A DNA stretch of 53,383 nt from Flavobacteriales bacterium. Its GTDB lineage: Bacteria; Bacteroidota; Bacteroidia; Flavobacteriales; Flavobacteriaceae. The stretch is from contig JAGXRF010000031.1 of NCBI GenBank assembly GCA_018335925.1, positions 1-53,383 of the forward strand. The letters run 5' to 3'. A model generated the notes under the pieces. It was given only the letters and a program-made list of their open reading frames with translations, did no database searches and had not been told where the DNA came from. Shown in pieces: positions 41,522 through 51,030 of this stretch; position 1 is the first letter of the stretch, and each line of letters opens with the position of its first letter. The translations under genes and the position numbers were made by a program.

Positions 41522-41848
41522 ATGGACTTAAAAAATGCCCAATTAGAAGTGGACCAATGGATCAAAAACCATGGAGTTCGCTATTTTAATGAGCTAACCA
41601 ACATGGCACAACTTACCGAAGAAGTAGGGGAAGTTGCCCGAATTATAGCCCGCAGATACGGAGAGCAATCTGAAAAAGAATCCGACAAAAACAAAGATTT
41701 AGGAGAGGAATTAGCCGATGTAGTTTTTGTAGTACTTTGTTTGGCCAACCAAACCGGGGTAGATTTGCAAGCTGCTTTTGACAAAAAAATGGACCTCAAA
41801 ACCAAACGTGACCACGACCGACATCAGAATAATGAAAAGTTGAGGTGA
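41522..41848 (+). CDS. MazG-like nucleotide pyrophosphohydrolase
   Basis: A 108-residue all-alpha NTP pyrophosphatase. The metal-binding motif is visible as 'LTEEVGEVARIIARRYGE' (EExxE) and 'DLGEELADVVFVVLCLANQTG' (ExxD). Members hydrolyse nucleoside triphosphates, often non-canonical ones. This is the short single-domain form. It follows dtd by 5 bp. Tandem repeats start right after its stop. Confidence 0.9.
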   Translation: MDLKNAQLEVDQWIKNHGVRYFNELTNMAQLTEEVGEVARIIARRYGEQSEKESDKNKDLGEELADVVFVVLCLANQTGVDLQAAFDKKMDLKTKRDHDRHQNNEKLR

Positions 41849-41865
41849 TTTGGCAATGTGACAAT

Positions 41866-41940
41866 GAGCGAATGAGAAAATGAGTGAATGAGAAAATGAG
41901 TGAATTAGTTAATTAGATAAGTTTTATTAATGTTTTTTAA
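41866..41940. repeat. Short tandem repeats and left direct repeat before the T9SS genes
   Basis: Two 16-bp units (GAGCGAATGAGAAAAT, GAGTGAATGAGAAAAT) and a partial third run into GAATTAGTTAATTAGATAA (41902-41920). The last 19 bp recur exactly at 48414-48432, and the bases after both copies (GTTTTATTA-TGTTTTTT / TGTTTATTAGTATTTTTT) are also alike. Confidence 0.85.
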
Positions 41941-41987
41941 CCGTTTTTGCAAAAAAAAATTATATTTTTAACAAAACATTAATAGAC

Positions 41988-44900
41988 ATGAAAAAGCATC
42001 AAAAGTTTTCTAAAATAACCAAATGGATGTTTTGGTTTATAGCTCTTAATTTTATAGGGCTATCATTTGCACAAAGCCCAAATACAGGAGTTTATTTGTC
42101 ATGGGATAAAGAATCTTCTTGTCAAAATTGGTCAGATGATGATGAGGGTGTTAAATTTAACGATTTAGATTTTGATGGTAATGACTGTCTTAAAGTTTGT
42201 ATTAACAGTCAAGTTGTTTTTGAAATACACAATCTTGATTCTTCTATAAATGTAAATTGGAATATTAATGGTGGAGAAGTTGAATTTATTGGGAATCATA
42301 AAGTAAAGATTAGTTTTAATGATTCATCAACTGGTTTTGTTAACTATTCATATTTACATAATGGTTATACAGTCAATCGTATAATTTGTATCCAAAAATT
42401 ATCACCACCTTTTGCAAAATTTAATATAAATAACATTTTTGATCAAGAAGTTGAATCATGTTTTGGAGAATTGTTAAATTTTAGTAATTTAAGCTATAAT
42501 GGAAACGGAACAGAAATAATAAGCTACCAATGGGATTTTGGTAATGGAGAGTACAGTAACGAAACTAATCCTGTTTTTAATTATAATGAATTAGGTCAGT
42601 TTGTTGTAACGTTGGTAGTTACAAATTCTTGTGGTTGTATTTCAACATCATCACAAATAGTTAATGTAAACTCAAACAATTCTTATCAAATTGAATGCCC
42701 AACTGTAGTTTGTGAAAATTCCATTGAAACATATTATGTTTCATTTGATGCAATGGAGGATTGTTCCGTTTTTAATTGGGAAGTTGAAGGAGGTACGATA
42801 ATAGAAGAGGTGAATGGAATTATTCAGGTTGAATGGAATAATGTTAATGAATCGGGATTTGGTTATATAACTTTTGATGCTTCAAATTGTAATGTTGAAT
42901 GTCCGAAACCAACTATGGTAAAAGTACCGGTTGTAAAAGCACAAGGAGAAATAAGTGGATTGCCTGAAATTTGTAGCGGACAGCAAAGTTTTTATTCATT
43001 ACCAGAATGGCCTTCAACAGAAGTAGAATGGACTATAATAAATAATAATACCGGTTTTGAAGTTTTGATTGTGCAAACAGACCAACGAAATACAATAGCA
43101 CTTTTTACAGAGGCAATTAGCGGAAATTTTACTCTTAAAGCTAATTATCGAAATACTTTACTAGGATGCACGGGTCAAGCAACCATTGATGTCAGTGTTA
43201 AGCCATCTATTAACATTATATTGGAAGAAAATATTATTTGTAGAGAGAATGAATTAAAAATTCAAAACACATTAAATCTAATGGTTAATTATGCTATTTA
43301 TAACCAAAACAATCAATTTGTAGCTTCTATTGAGGGATCAACTGTTTTCCACACATTAAATTACGAACCAGGAAATTATTACATTACTATTCATGGTAAT
43401 ACAAACTTTTGTTTTACAAATAAAAAGTGGTTTCAAATAATTGCAAAACCCGAAAATCCAATTGGCATCATTGGAGAATACAATGTATGCACAGGAATTA
43501 CCTACATTTATCAAATTGAAAATCCTGTGGAGGGATTAGATTATTCATGGAATTTAAGCTCAGAAGGTGCAACCTTTGTTGGAAGTTCTTTTGGTAATTA
43601 TGTATATGTAACATTCAGTAATCCAAATGTTGAACTAAGTGTTAGGGCAATTAATTTTGAATACAATTGCCAATCAGAAGATTTTATTTTAAACATAAGT
43701 CCCTTTAATTTAAATGGTTATATTGAAGGTGATGCAGAGGTTTGCTCAAGTAGTACTTCACTTTATGATGTAAAAGATATATTAACTAATCAACTTCATC
43801 AAGCAGGTGATGAATATATTTGGACTTTGAGTAATCCAAATTTAGGAAGTATTTCAGTGGGACAATTGCCAAGTATGGTTGAAATTTTGTGGAATCATAA
43901 TTCGCAAGTACAAATGGTGGATATACAGTTGCAAATTATTAAATGCAACACGCAAAACACTTTTATAACCAAAACGGTAGAAATAAAACCAATCCCTGAA
44001 ATATTTTTTGATATGACTATTGATGACCCTGTAATTTGCGGTAGTGTTCCTTTTGAATTAACTATATTACCAACAAATAGTAATTTTATTTTAAATAACC
44101 AAAATACCACTGTTAGATGGACGTATAATGGCCAATCGGTAATTGGGGGGCCAACACATTCAATAGTGTTTTACAATTTTACTGATGAGAATGTGCTTAG
44201 ATATGTTAAGGCGACTATTGTTAATTTTGATGGGTGTGAAGCAACATCAAATGAGGCAACCTTTTATATATCTGTAATGCCAAACAATAATCCTACGTTA
44301 ACTTTAACCATTCACGAGTTTGAATTTTGCAGCCCTAATGAAATTAATACAACCTTAACATGTAGTTCACTTATTGAAAATAGTGGTAGTATTTTTAATA
44401 ATAGCTACCAATGGTTTCATAACGGAAATCTTATAACTGGTGCAGTTAATAATACTTATGAGCCTAACCAATTTGGTGTTTATTCTTGTCAGGTAACGCA
44501 TGGTTTAAGCGGTTGCGTAGCAATAACAAATACAATTGAGTTTTTACAAAAAAATTGTAGTTCAAACCCCGGAAGTGGTGATAATGGTGAAGGTGAAGGT
44601 GGAAACTGTAATATTTCTATTCAAAACACATCAATTTATGATAATTGTGGTGGTATATTGTTAAGTGCAGCAACCAATGCTTCTGAGGTATTTTATACAA
44701 TTCAGCCTACAGGCGTTGGTAGCATAACCAATAATGTGTTTACGGCACCCCCTGGTTTGTATTCTATTACTGTTAGAGCTAACGATGTTAATTGCAATGC
44801 ATCCGACACCAAACTTGTTTTAATTCCATTTGCCCCTAACTTAAATTATACAGCAACATGTAGTACCGATTTAAACATCATTCAAACTCAAGTTTGGGAA

Positions 44901-46964
44901 ATAACCAACATGAGCGAATTTTTCCCATTATTAGAAAACAGACAACAAAGTATTAGTTTTATCCATCCAAATACAGGACAATCTATCCATTATACGTATC
45001 CGATTGGTTATTTTGATATGTCAATAAACGGCAGTTTAAATATTACCGTTGCCAACTCTGGTACCTTTAACGGGGTAAACTACCACTGCGAAAAAATCTT
45101 TACCATACATGCCATGACTGTGCCTGATTTAACTTTAAAATTTACACCTCCTCAAATTACGATGTGTCACGATACACCTGTGGAATTTTCTTTTGACAAT
45201 GAAGACATAAACCTAGAAAATTTTACCTACATCTGGGAATTTGAAACAGGCATTACCAATACGGTTGCTACTCCCATGAGGGTTTTTAACGAGCCGGGAA
45301 ATTATAATGTTAAAGTGAAGGTAAGCAACGAATTGGGCTGTGGCAGACAATTTGATGTAAATGTGCACATACCACCACCTTGTTTTGAGGGATATTTGCA
45401 AGCAACCCCAAACACTATGCTTTGTGAAGGCGAGGCAATCACCATCAGCTACGTGTCTAATACCCAAAATTGCAACCCTAAGTATTTGTGGATGCACAAT
45501 GATACCCCATTAGAATTTTTTAACCAAAGCAGTATCACCGTTACACAACCCGGATATTATTGGTTGATGTTAGAACGCGATTTTGGTGGCTGCAACTATC
45601 GTGTACCTAATGGTATTAATGCCCAGTTTGTTAAGAAACCTTTTGCTAAAATTTTAGTTAATGATACTTATTGCGAAGAGGAAGAATTTGAAATAAAAGC
45701 AATAGTACCTAATGATAATTTTTTTGAATTTTCTATTGTTGGAACAAATATTAATTCAGTAAACAGCAATTTAATTACCTCACTTTCTCCGGGTGTTTAT
45801 CAAGTACAATTACAGGTGTATGGTACAACCTGCGATTTAATTTTATACAAAAGCATTACCATAATACCTAAACCAACAAATTTATCAGTTACTGCAAGTT
45901 TAATTAGTTGTGCACCATATACCTACCAGCTTACAGCAAATGCCAATCATGCTACACAATTTTTGTGGAGTAATGGTTTAACAGGTAATCAAATAACTGT
46001 TACACAAGGTGGGGCTTATCAAGTAACTGCTAAATCGGGAGATTGTAGCATCAATAAAACAATAGTAATTCCTAAACATCCAAGTGCATATACTTGGAGC
46101 TTTCCAACAGGTTGTTTAAACTTATGCGATAAATACCAAACACCTTATGTATTAGGACCAATAGCTGTTTTAGAACATCAATTATGGGTAGAGGATAATT
46201 CTGGAGTCATAAACCATCATGTTCAAGAAGCATCCGCTATTTTTGATTTAATAAACGATGGTCAGTACAACGCATTAATTTACAATTCGGGTTGTGAGGT
46301 TGTTACTAAAGAGTTAAATTTTGTAAAGTCAATATGTGAGGAATGTAAAATAGGGGTAGATAAAAAAATAAAAATAGAGCAAAACACCAATTTTGACTTT
46401 TGCGTTTTTGATGTTTTTATTAATATTGTTAGTGAATACTCCTATCCAATTAGCATTACCGTAAATGATGCCAATAACCTAGTAATGGTTTTGCCTGCTA
46501 CCATAACTTTGCAACCGGGGTTTAATCAAATTTCTTTTCAAATGATACCAATTACTAATACTGGTGGTGGCGAAGCATTTTTTGTTATTTCGGGCAATGT
46601 ATTGGATGATAACTTTAGTCCTAAAAAATGTCAGTCATATATTCCAGAGGTTAAAATACCAAATTGTCAATTGGCCAGAATTGCTAGCATAAATTCAATT
46701 AAACCCACAGAATCTAAAACTAAAATTATCATGTATCCTAATCCTGCAAACCACCAAGTTTATTTACAGTGGCAAGACACCAACGATTATGATACTTTTA
46801 GATTATTTGACCTGCAAGGCAAGTTGTTGATAGAAACCAACCTGCAAGCCCAAACCAGTTTAACAATAAACACTTCTAAGTTAACAGAAGGCATTTACAT
46901 AGCTACCATTAGCAAAGATGGGGTAATTATCGAACAAAGAAAGTTAATTAAAAGATTTAATTAG
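41988..46964 (+). CDS. Giant PKD-domain surface protein with T9SS sorting domain
   Basis: A 1658-residue exported protein: signal peptide (about 1-29, ending LSFAQ), many Ig/PKD-like beta modules, and a C-terminal type A T9SS sorting domain in roughly the last 80 residues ('IIMYPNPANHQVYLQW' ... 'LFDLQGKLLIET' ... 'LTEGIYIATISKDG'). PKD-like units are clear at 'SYQWDFGNGEYSNETNPVFNY' and 'YIWEFETGITNTVATPMRVF'. It is rich in Cys and Asn. It would be secreted across the outer membrane and anchored or released; its ligand is unknown. Bases 44870-45640 look richer in G+C at third positions than the rest. The next T9SS gene starts 2 bp after its stop. Confidence 0.9.
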   Translation: MKKHQKFSKITKWMFWFIALNFIGLSFAQSPNTGVYLSWDKESSCQNWSDDDEGVKFNDLDFDGNDCLKVCINSQVVFEIHNLDSSINVNWNINGGEVEFIGNHKVKISFNDSSTGFVNYSYLHNGYTVNRIICIQKLSPPFAKFNINNIFDQEVESCFGELLNFSNLSYNGNGTEIISYQWDFGNGEYSNETNPVFNYNELGQFVVTLVVTNSCGCISTSSQIVNVNSNNSYQIECPTVVCENSIETYYVSFDAMEDCSVFNWEVEGGTIIEEVNGIIQVEWNNVNESGFGYITFDASNCNVECPKPTMVKVPVVKAQGEISGLPEICSGQQSFYSLPEWPSTEVEWTIINNNTGFEVLIVQTDQRNTIALFTEAISGNFTLKANYRNTLLGCTGQATIDVSVKPSINIILEENIICRENELKIQNTLNLMVNYAIYNQNNQFVASIEGSTVFHTLNYEPGNYYITIHGNTNFCFTNKKWFQIIAKPENPIGIIGEYNVCTGITYIYQIENPVEGLDYSWNLSSEGATFVGSSFGNYVYVTFSNPNVELSVRAINFEYNCQSEDFILNISPFNLNGYIEGDAEVCSSSTSLYDVKDILTNQLHQAGDEYIWTLSNPNLGSISVGQLPSMVEILWNHNSQVQMVDIQLQIIKCNTQNTFITKTVEIKPIPEIFFDMTIDDPVICGSVPFELTILPTNSNFILNNQNTTVRWTYNGQSVIGGPTHSIVFYNFTDENVLRYVKATIVNFDGCEATSNEATFYISVMPNNNPTLTLTIHEFEFCSPNEINTTLTCSSLIENSGSIFNNSYQWFHNGNLITGAVNNTYEPNQFGVYSCQVTHGLSGCVAITNTIEFLQKNCSSNPGSGDNGEGEGGNCNISIQNTSIYDNCGGILLSAATNASEVFYTIQPTGVGSITNNVFTAPPGLYSITVRANDVNCNASDTKLVLIPFAPNLNYTATCSTDLNIIQTQVWEITNMSEFFPLLENRQQSISFIHPNTGQSIHYTYPIGYFDMSINGSLNITVANSGTFNGVNYHCEKIFTIHAMTVPDLTLKFTPPQITMCHDTPVEFSFDNEDINLENFTYIWEFETGITNTVATPMRVFNEPGNYNVKVKVSNELGCGRQFDVNVHIPPPCFEGYLQATPNTMLCEGEAITISYVSNTQNCNPKYLWMHNDTPLEFFNQSSITVTQPGYYWLMLERDFGGCNYRVPNGINAQFVKKPFAKILVNDTYCEEEEFEIKAIVPNDNFFEFSIVGTNINSVNSNLITSLSPGVYQVQLQVYGTTCDLILYKSITIIPKPTNLSVTASLISCAPYTYQLTANANHATQFLWSNGLTGNQITVTQGGAYQVTAKSGDCSINKTIVIPKHPSAYTWSFPTGCLNLCDKYQTPYVLGPIAVLEHQLWVEDNSGVINHHVQEASAIFDLINDGQYNALIYNSGCEVVTKELNFVKSICEECKIGVDKKIKIEQNTNFDFCVFDVFINIVSEYSYPISITVNDANNLVMVLPATITLQPGFNQISFQMIPITNTGGGEAFFVISGNVLDDNFSPKKCQSYIPEVKIPNCQLARIASINSIKPTESKTKIIMYPNPANHQVYLQWQDTNDYDTFRLFDLQGKLLIETNLQAQTSLTINTSKLTEGIYIATISKDGVIIEQRKLIKRFN

Positions 46965-46966
46965 TT

Positions 46967-48388
46967 ATGGTTAAATATCTAAAATCATTAGTTTTAATTA
47001 TTGTGGTTATATCAACAAGCAGTGCACAGTGTTATAAGAGTATAAGTGTTGGTGCAAATCATACATTAGGAGTTAGTCAGCAAAATGAATTGATAGGTTG
47101 GGGTATTAATAACGCTTACTCATTGGGTAATTCAAGTACAACTCCTATAAGTATTAATACCCCTATTGTGATAAATGGGACAAACACTTGGATAAATACT
47201 TGGTGCTATGGTTTAAATACATTTGCTTTAAAAAACGATAACACTTTGTGGGGATGTGGTGCCAATAATTTAGGAAGTTTAGGTGTAGGAGTATCAGGTA
47301 ATGTGCAACAATTAACTTTAATAACTAGCGGAGCAGTTTGGACAAAAATCACTGGTTCTGCGGTTCACTCAGTTGGTCTTCGGTCAGATGGCACTATTTG
47401 GGGATGTGGAGAAAACAACAATGGTAGAATTGGCTTAGGGTTTGGTGCCCCTGCTCAGGTTTTAACATTTACGCAAATAGGTACGGCTAATCATTGGATA
47501 GATGTTACTGTTTCTGGCACGGCAACCTTTGCCCTGAGAAATGATGGTACTATTTGGGGAACTGGTGGTTCATTAACTATGTTTTTAGGAACAGGAGCAG
47601 ACCCCAGTAATACCCTCAGACAAGGCTTTTATCTAGGGGATAATGGCATAACCCCCATAGATGGTTTGGTTAAAGTAAAATCGAGCAGAGATTTTATATT
47701 GGGTCAAAAAGCAGATGGCACTTTGGTGGCTTGGGGAGGTAATGAGTATGGAGAGTTAGCAATGCCACTAACTTATCCGGGTGGGTCGAGACCGCGGCCT
47801 GTTGGCACCGATACTTGGTTAGATTTTGCAGCCGGTAACAACCATGCTTTGGCCATCAAAACCAATGGTACCTTATGGGCATGGGGCAGAAACCACTTTG
47901 GGCAGTTGGGTTTAGGGCACACCGATAATGTGAGCACCCCCACCCAAGTTGGCACTGCTAATGATTGGGAAAAAGTTTATGCCGCGGGCAATGGCACTAG
48001 TTTAGGGGTAAAAACAGATGGCAGTATCTGGGTTTGGGGCAGAAACGATTATGGTCAGTTTGGTAATGGTACTACTACCCAAAGCAATGTGCCTTTGCAA
48101 AATAGTGCTATTTGTTTACAAACACTCAGCACACCAAGCTACACCAAGCCAACACTAAGTATTGCCCCCAACCCAGCCAAAGAAATGCTTTATATTAACT
48201 ACACCAACACACTACAGGCCAACATAAATATTTATGATTTGCAGGGCAGAGTAGTTTACCAAAGCTCGGTAATTGGCTTTGAAGGTCAAGTAACTATTCC
48301 GGTAGGCCAATGGCAACAAGGGGTGTATTTGGTACAAATACAAAATCATGATGGTGGTAGTGTAGTAGAAAAAGTGCTGGTTAATTAG
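46967..48388 (+). CDS. RCC1-repeat secreted protein with T9SS sorting domain
   Basis: A 473-residue protein with a signal peptide (ending SSAQ), then about six RCC1-like propeller repeats ('LWGCGANNLGSLGVG', 'IWGCGENNNGRIGLG', 'LWAWGRNHFGQLGLG', 'IWVWGRNDYGQFGNG', each preceded by H/F-ALxxDGT). The end is a type A T9SS domain ('LSIAPNPAKEMLYINY', 'NIYDLQGRVVYQ', 'GVYLVQIQNHDG'). RCC1 propellers in secreted bacterial proteins probably mediate binding; no enzyme site is seen. Co-transcribed with the PKD protein. The stop codon lies inside the downstream repeat. Confidence 0.9.
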   Translation: MVKYLKSLVLIIVVISTSSAQCYKSISVGANHTLGVSQQNELIGWGINNAYSLGNSSTTPISINTPIVINGTNTWINTWCYGLNTFALKNDNTLWGCGANNLGSLGVGVSGNVQQLTLITSGAVWTKITGSAVHSVGLRSDGTIWGCGENNNGRIGLGFGAPAQVLTFTQIGTANHWIDVTVSGTATFALRNDGTIWGTGGSLTMFLGTGADPSNTLRQGFYLGDNGITPIDGLVKVKSSRDFILGQKADGTLVAWGGNEYGELAMPLTYPGGSRPRPVGTDTWLDFAAGNNHALAIKTNGTLWAWGRNHFGQLGLGHTDNVSTPTQVGTANDWEKVYAAGNGTSLGVKTDGSIWVWGRNDYGQFGNGTTTQSNVPLQNSAICLQTLSTPSYTKPTLSIAPNPAKEMLYINYTNTLQANINIYDLQGRVVYQSSVIGFEGQVTIPVGQWQQGVYLVQIQNHDGGSVVEKVLVN

Positions 48389-48451
48389 ATAATTAGCGAA
48401 TTATATAATTAGCGAATTAGTTAATTAGATAATGTTTATTAGTATTTTTTT
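48384..48451. repeat. AT-rich repeats and right direct repeat after the T9SS genes
   Basis: Units of ATAATTAGCGAATTA are followed by GAATTAGTTAATTAGATAA at 48414-48432, identical to 41902-41920. The repeat includes the stop codon of the RCC1 gene. Confidence 0.8.
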
Positions 48452-48502
48452 CATGACTACCTTAATTCTGTCAATTGTTGGTTTAAAAATGGTTGCCAAA
48501 TA

Positions 48503-49777
48503 ATGAATATGATTCTTTCAAAAAGTAAACTTTCTTCAACATCAAAAATCCAGATTACTGGATCTAAATCGGAAACCAATCGTTGGTTGTTGTTACAAGC
48601 ATTGTATCCGGAGATAAAATTGGAAAACGCTTCCAATTCGCATGACTCGGAGATTATGGAACAAGTGATTCTTGATTTTAATCATTCACTATTCACTAAT
48701 CACTATTCACTAATCACTAAAGAATACAACATCCATCACGCAGGTACAGCCATGCGGTTTTTGACTGCTTTTTTTGCCATTCAAAAAGGTAAAGAAGTCC
48801 TGTTAACCGGCTCTTCCAGGATGAAAGAGAGACCCATTGCTATTTTGGTAAATGCTTTGCGAGAGTTGGGTGCAGATATTTCCTATGAAGAACAGGAAGG
48901 CTTTCCTCCTTTAAGAATTCGTGGAAAAAAAATTACCAAAAATCAAGTTTCTCTTCCTGCAAATGTCAGTAGCCAATACATATCAGCTTTGTTGTTAATC
49001 GCTCCCAAGTTAGAAAATGGACTGGAAATAACTTTGCTAGGAGAAACGACTTCTTTGCCGTACATTCAAATGACACTAAAAATGTTACAACAAATTGGAG
49101 TTGAGGTGCATTTTCGGGAACAAAGCATACAGATAAAACCTTTAAAAAATCTATCGGAATTTTCATCAAATGCAATTGTTGAATCCGATTGGAGTTCTGC
49201 TTCTTATTGGTATAGTATGGTTGCTTTATCTGAAATCGGAACCAAGGTTACATTGTCTTTCTTTAAAGAAAATAGCTTACAAGGAGATGTTGTTTTGCAG
49301 GATATTTACCAAAAGTTTGGGGTAGAAACCATTTTTAATTCAGAGGAAACTATAACCCTAACTAAAACAACTTCGCCTCATCTTTCACCTTTCACCTTTC
49401 ACCTATTAAATGCTCCCGACATAGCACAAACCATTGCGGTGACATGTTTTGGTTTTGGATTGGCATGCGAATTAACAGGTTTACACACCTTAAAAATCAA
49501 AGAAACCGATCGATTACAAGCCTTGAAAAATGAATTAGGAAAACTAGGTGCAGTGGTAGAAATTACCAATGATTCATTAAAATTGGCTAATCGACAAACT
49601 CCTATTAAAGAAGCAGCTATTAATACCTACCAAGACCACCGAATGGCCATGGCTTTTGCTCCGTTGTCATTACTTACCAAAATTCAAATAAATGAGGCAG
49701 ATGTGGTGGAAAAATCCTATCCTGATTTTTGGAAGGATTTGAAAAGAGCAGGTTTCGAGTTCAAAGAAAATTTTTAA
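48503..49777 (+). CDS. aroA: 3-phosphoshikimate 1-carboxyvinyltransferase (EPSP synthase), with in-frame repeats
   Basis: A 424-residue shikimate-pathway enzyme. 'KIQITGSKSETNRWLLLQAL', 'HHAGTAMRFLTAFFA', 'SSRMKERPIAILVNALRELGA', 'NVSSQYISALLLIAP', 'DWSSASYWYSM', 'APDIAQTIAVTCFG', 'IKETDRLQALKNELGKLGA' and 'YQDHRMAMAFAP' cover the active site, so it should be functional. Two stretches look foreign to the family: residues about 61-73 (HSLFTNHYSLITK), encoded by a tandem 14-bp repeat, and about 294-302 (HLSPFTFHLL), encoded by TTTCACC three times. Start ATG 48503, with a second in-frame ATG at 48509. Confidence 0.95.
   Translation: MNMILSKSKLSSTSKIQITGSKSETNRWLLLQALYPEIKLENASNSHDSEIMEQVILDFNHSLFTNHYSLITKEYNIHHAGTAMRFLTAFFAIQKGKEVLLTGSSRMKERPIAILVNALRELGADISYEEQEGFPPLRIRGKKITKNQVSLPANVSSQYISALLLIAPKLENGLEITLLGETTSLPYIQMTLKMLQQIGVEVHFREQSIQIKPLKNLSEFSSNAIVESDWSSASYWYSMVALSEIGTKVTLSFFKENSLQGDVVLQDIYQKFGVETIFNSEETITLTKTTSPHLSPFTFHLLNAPDIAQTIAVTCFGFGLACELTGLHTLKIKETDRLQALKNELGKLGAVVEITNDSLKLANRQTPIKEAAINTYQDHRMAMAFAPLSLLTKIQINEADVVEKSYPDFWKDLKRAGFEFKENF
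48684..48720. repeat. In-frame low-complexity repeat 1 in aroA
   Basis: A perfect tandem duplication of ATTCACTAATCACT (48691-48704, 48705-48718) with partial flanking units. The same words occur non-coding at 49906-49938. Confidence 0.85.
49382..49410. repeat. In-frame low-complexity repeat 2 in aroA
   Basis: Three copies of TTTCACC (49383-49403) followed by TATTAAA. It encodes part of the variable linker before the conserved APDIAQTIA block. Confidence 0.8.
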
Positions 49778-49813
49778 AAAAGATCAAATAAATTGTAAAG
49801 CCCTACCAACACT

Positions 49814-49840
49814 AGGATGTTTAAAATAAATGTCCTTTTA
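49814..49840 (+). terminator. Probable terminator after aroA
   Basis: AGGATGTT (49814-49821) pairs with AATGTCCT (49829-49836), two pairs being G-U, followed by a short T run. A weak but plausible stem between aroA and the queA promoter. Confidence 0.5.
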
Positions 49841-49841
49841 C

Positions 49842-49873
49842 TTGACAACCCCTTTTTTCACATTGTATATTTG
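49842..49873 (+). promoter_or_regulatory. Flavobacterial promoter of queA
   Basis: TTG (49842-49844), 21 nt, TATATTTG (49866-49873). Start near 49879, giving a leader of about 68 nt that contains a copy of the low-complexity repeat. Confidence 0.7.
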
Positions 49874-49905
49874 CACCCGAAATAATGAAGTGTTAATCAT
49901 TTGAC

Positions 49906-49938
49906 TTTTCACTATTCACTTTTTACTAATCACTAATA
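49906..49938. repeat. Low-complexity repeat in the queA leader
   Basis: TTTCACTATTCACT, TTTTACTAATCACTAATAAA: the same word set as the repeat inside aroA at 48684-48720, here untranslated. Confidence 0.7.
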
Positions 49939-49946
49939 AAGTAACA

Positions 49947-50996
49947 ATGAAGTTATCTCACTTTAATTTTCATTTACCACCTGAACTTTTAGCGGAGTTT
50001 CCAACGGAAAATCGCGATGAATCTCGCTTGATGGTAATCCACCGAAAAACAGGAACAATCGAACACCGTATGTTTAAAGATATCATCGAATATTTTGATG
50101 ATGGCGATGTGATGATTATGAACAACACCAAGGTTTTTCCTGCTCGTTTGTATGGAAATAAAGAAAAAACAGGTGCGAAAATTGAAGTTTTCTTGTTAAG
50201 AGAGCTTAATGCAGAGCAACGTTTATGGGATGTTTTGGTAGACCCTGCTCGAAAAATTAGAATTGGAAATAAATTATATTTCGGAGATGACGATTCGTTG
50301 GTAGCGGAGGTAATTGACAACACTACTTCCAGAGGAAGAACCCTACGTTTTTTATACGATGGATCCTACCAAGAATTTCGTTTAAAATTAAGAGAATTAG
50401 GAGAAACTCCCATTCCGAAGTATATCAACCGTGAGGTAACTCCTGAAGATGAAGATCGTTACCAAACCATTTACGCAAAAGTAGAGGGTGCAGTAGCTGC
50501 TCCAACTGCCGGTTTACACTTTTCTAAGCACTTGTTAAAAAGGTTAGAGATTAAAGGAATCAACTTTGCAGAAGTTACCTTACACGTTGGATTAGGGACA
50601 TTTAATCCGGTAGAAGTGGAAGATTTGTCAAAGCACAAAATGGATTCTGAAGAAATGTTTATTTCGCAAGAAGCTTGTGATATAGTAAACCAAGGAATTG
50701 AAAAGAAACGACAAATTTGCTGTATCGGAACCACTTCTATGCGTGCCATCGAAAGTTCGGTTTCTTCGCAAAGAACCTTGAATCCATATATCGGGTGGAC
50801 CAATAAATTTATTTATCCTCCCTACGATTTTAGTATTGCAACCAGTATGGTAACTAATTTCCACACCCCAAAATCCACTTTGTTAATGATGATTTCGGCT
50901 TTTTGTGGTCACGATTTAATGAAAAAGGCATATGAAGAAGCAGTAAAAGAAAAATATCGTTTTTACTCTTATGGCGATGCCATGTTGATTTTATAA
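49947..50996 (+). CDS. queA: S-adenosylmethionine:tRNA ribosyltransferase-isomerase
   Basis: A 349-residue enzyme that builds epoxyqueuosine from preQ1 in tRNA. '[21 protein letters not shown]', '[10 protein letters not shown]', '[15 protein letters not shown]', '[11 protein letters not shown]', '[10 protein letters not shown]' and '[16 protein letters not shown]' are the family blocks in order, full length. Own promoter and terminator (51002-51030). The queuosine-precursor transporter at 11989 would serve the same pathway. Confidence 0.97.
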   Translation: MKLSHFNFHLPPELLAEFPTENRDESRLMVIHRKTGTIEHRMFKDIIEYFDDGDVMIMNNTKVFPARLYGNKEKTGAKIEVFLLRELNAEQRLWDVLVDPARKIRIGNKLYFGDDDSLVAEVIDNTTSRGRTLRFLYDGSYQEFRLKLRELGETPIPKYINREVTPEDEDRYQTIYAKVEGAVAAPTAGLHFSKHLLKRLEIKGINFAEVTLHVGLGTFNPVEVEDLSKHKMDSEEMFISQEACDIVNQGIEKKRQICCIGTTSMRAIESSVSSQRTLNPYIGWTNKFIYPPYDFSIATSMVTNFHTPKSTLLMMISAFCGHDLMKKAYEEAVKEKYRFYSYGDAMLIL

Positions 50997-51001
50997 AACT
51001 T

Positions 51002-51030
51002 AAAAGGGTTCCAATCGGAACCCTTTTTTT
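51002..51030. terminator. Bidirectional terminator between queA and the SIMPL-domain gene
   Basis: A perfect 11-bp inverted repeat AAAAGGGTTCC / GGAACCCTTTT with loop AATC and T tract. It serves both converging genes. Confidence 0.9.

Noticed and set aside
41866..41900. CRISPR-like array from the regular 16-bp repeats
   Set aside because: The units are directly adjacent with no spacers, and no cas gene is nearby.
45213..45497. Open frame on the - strand inside the giant PKD gene
   Set aside because: It is a shadow of the coding strand with no start signals. The same holds for the other antisense frames within clpX, sppA, trpE, queA and elsewhere.
49879..49946. Riboswitch in the queA leader
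   Set aside because: The leader is mostly the low-complexity ATTCACT repeat and has no stable stem.
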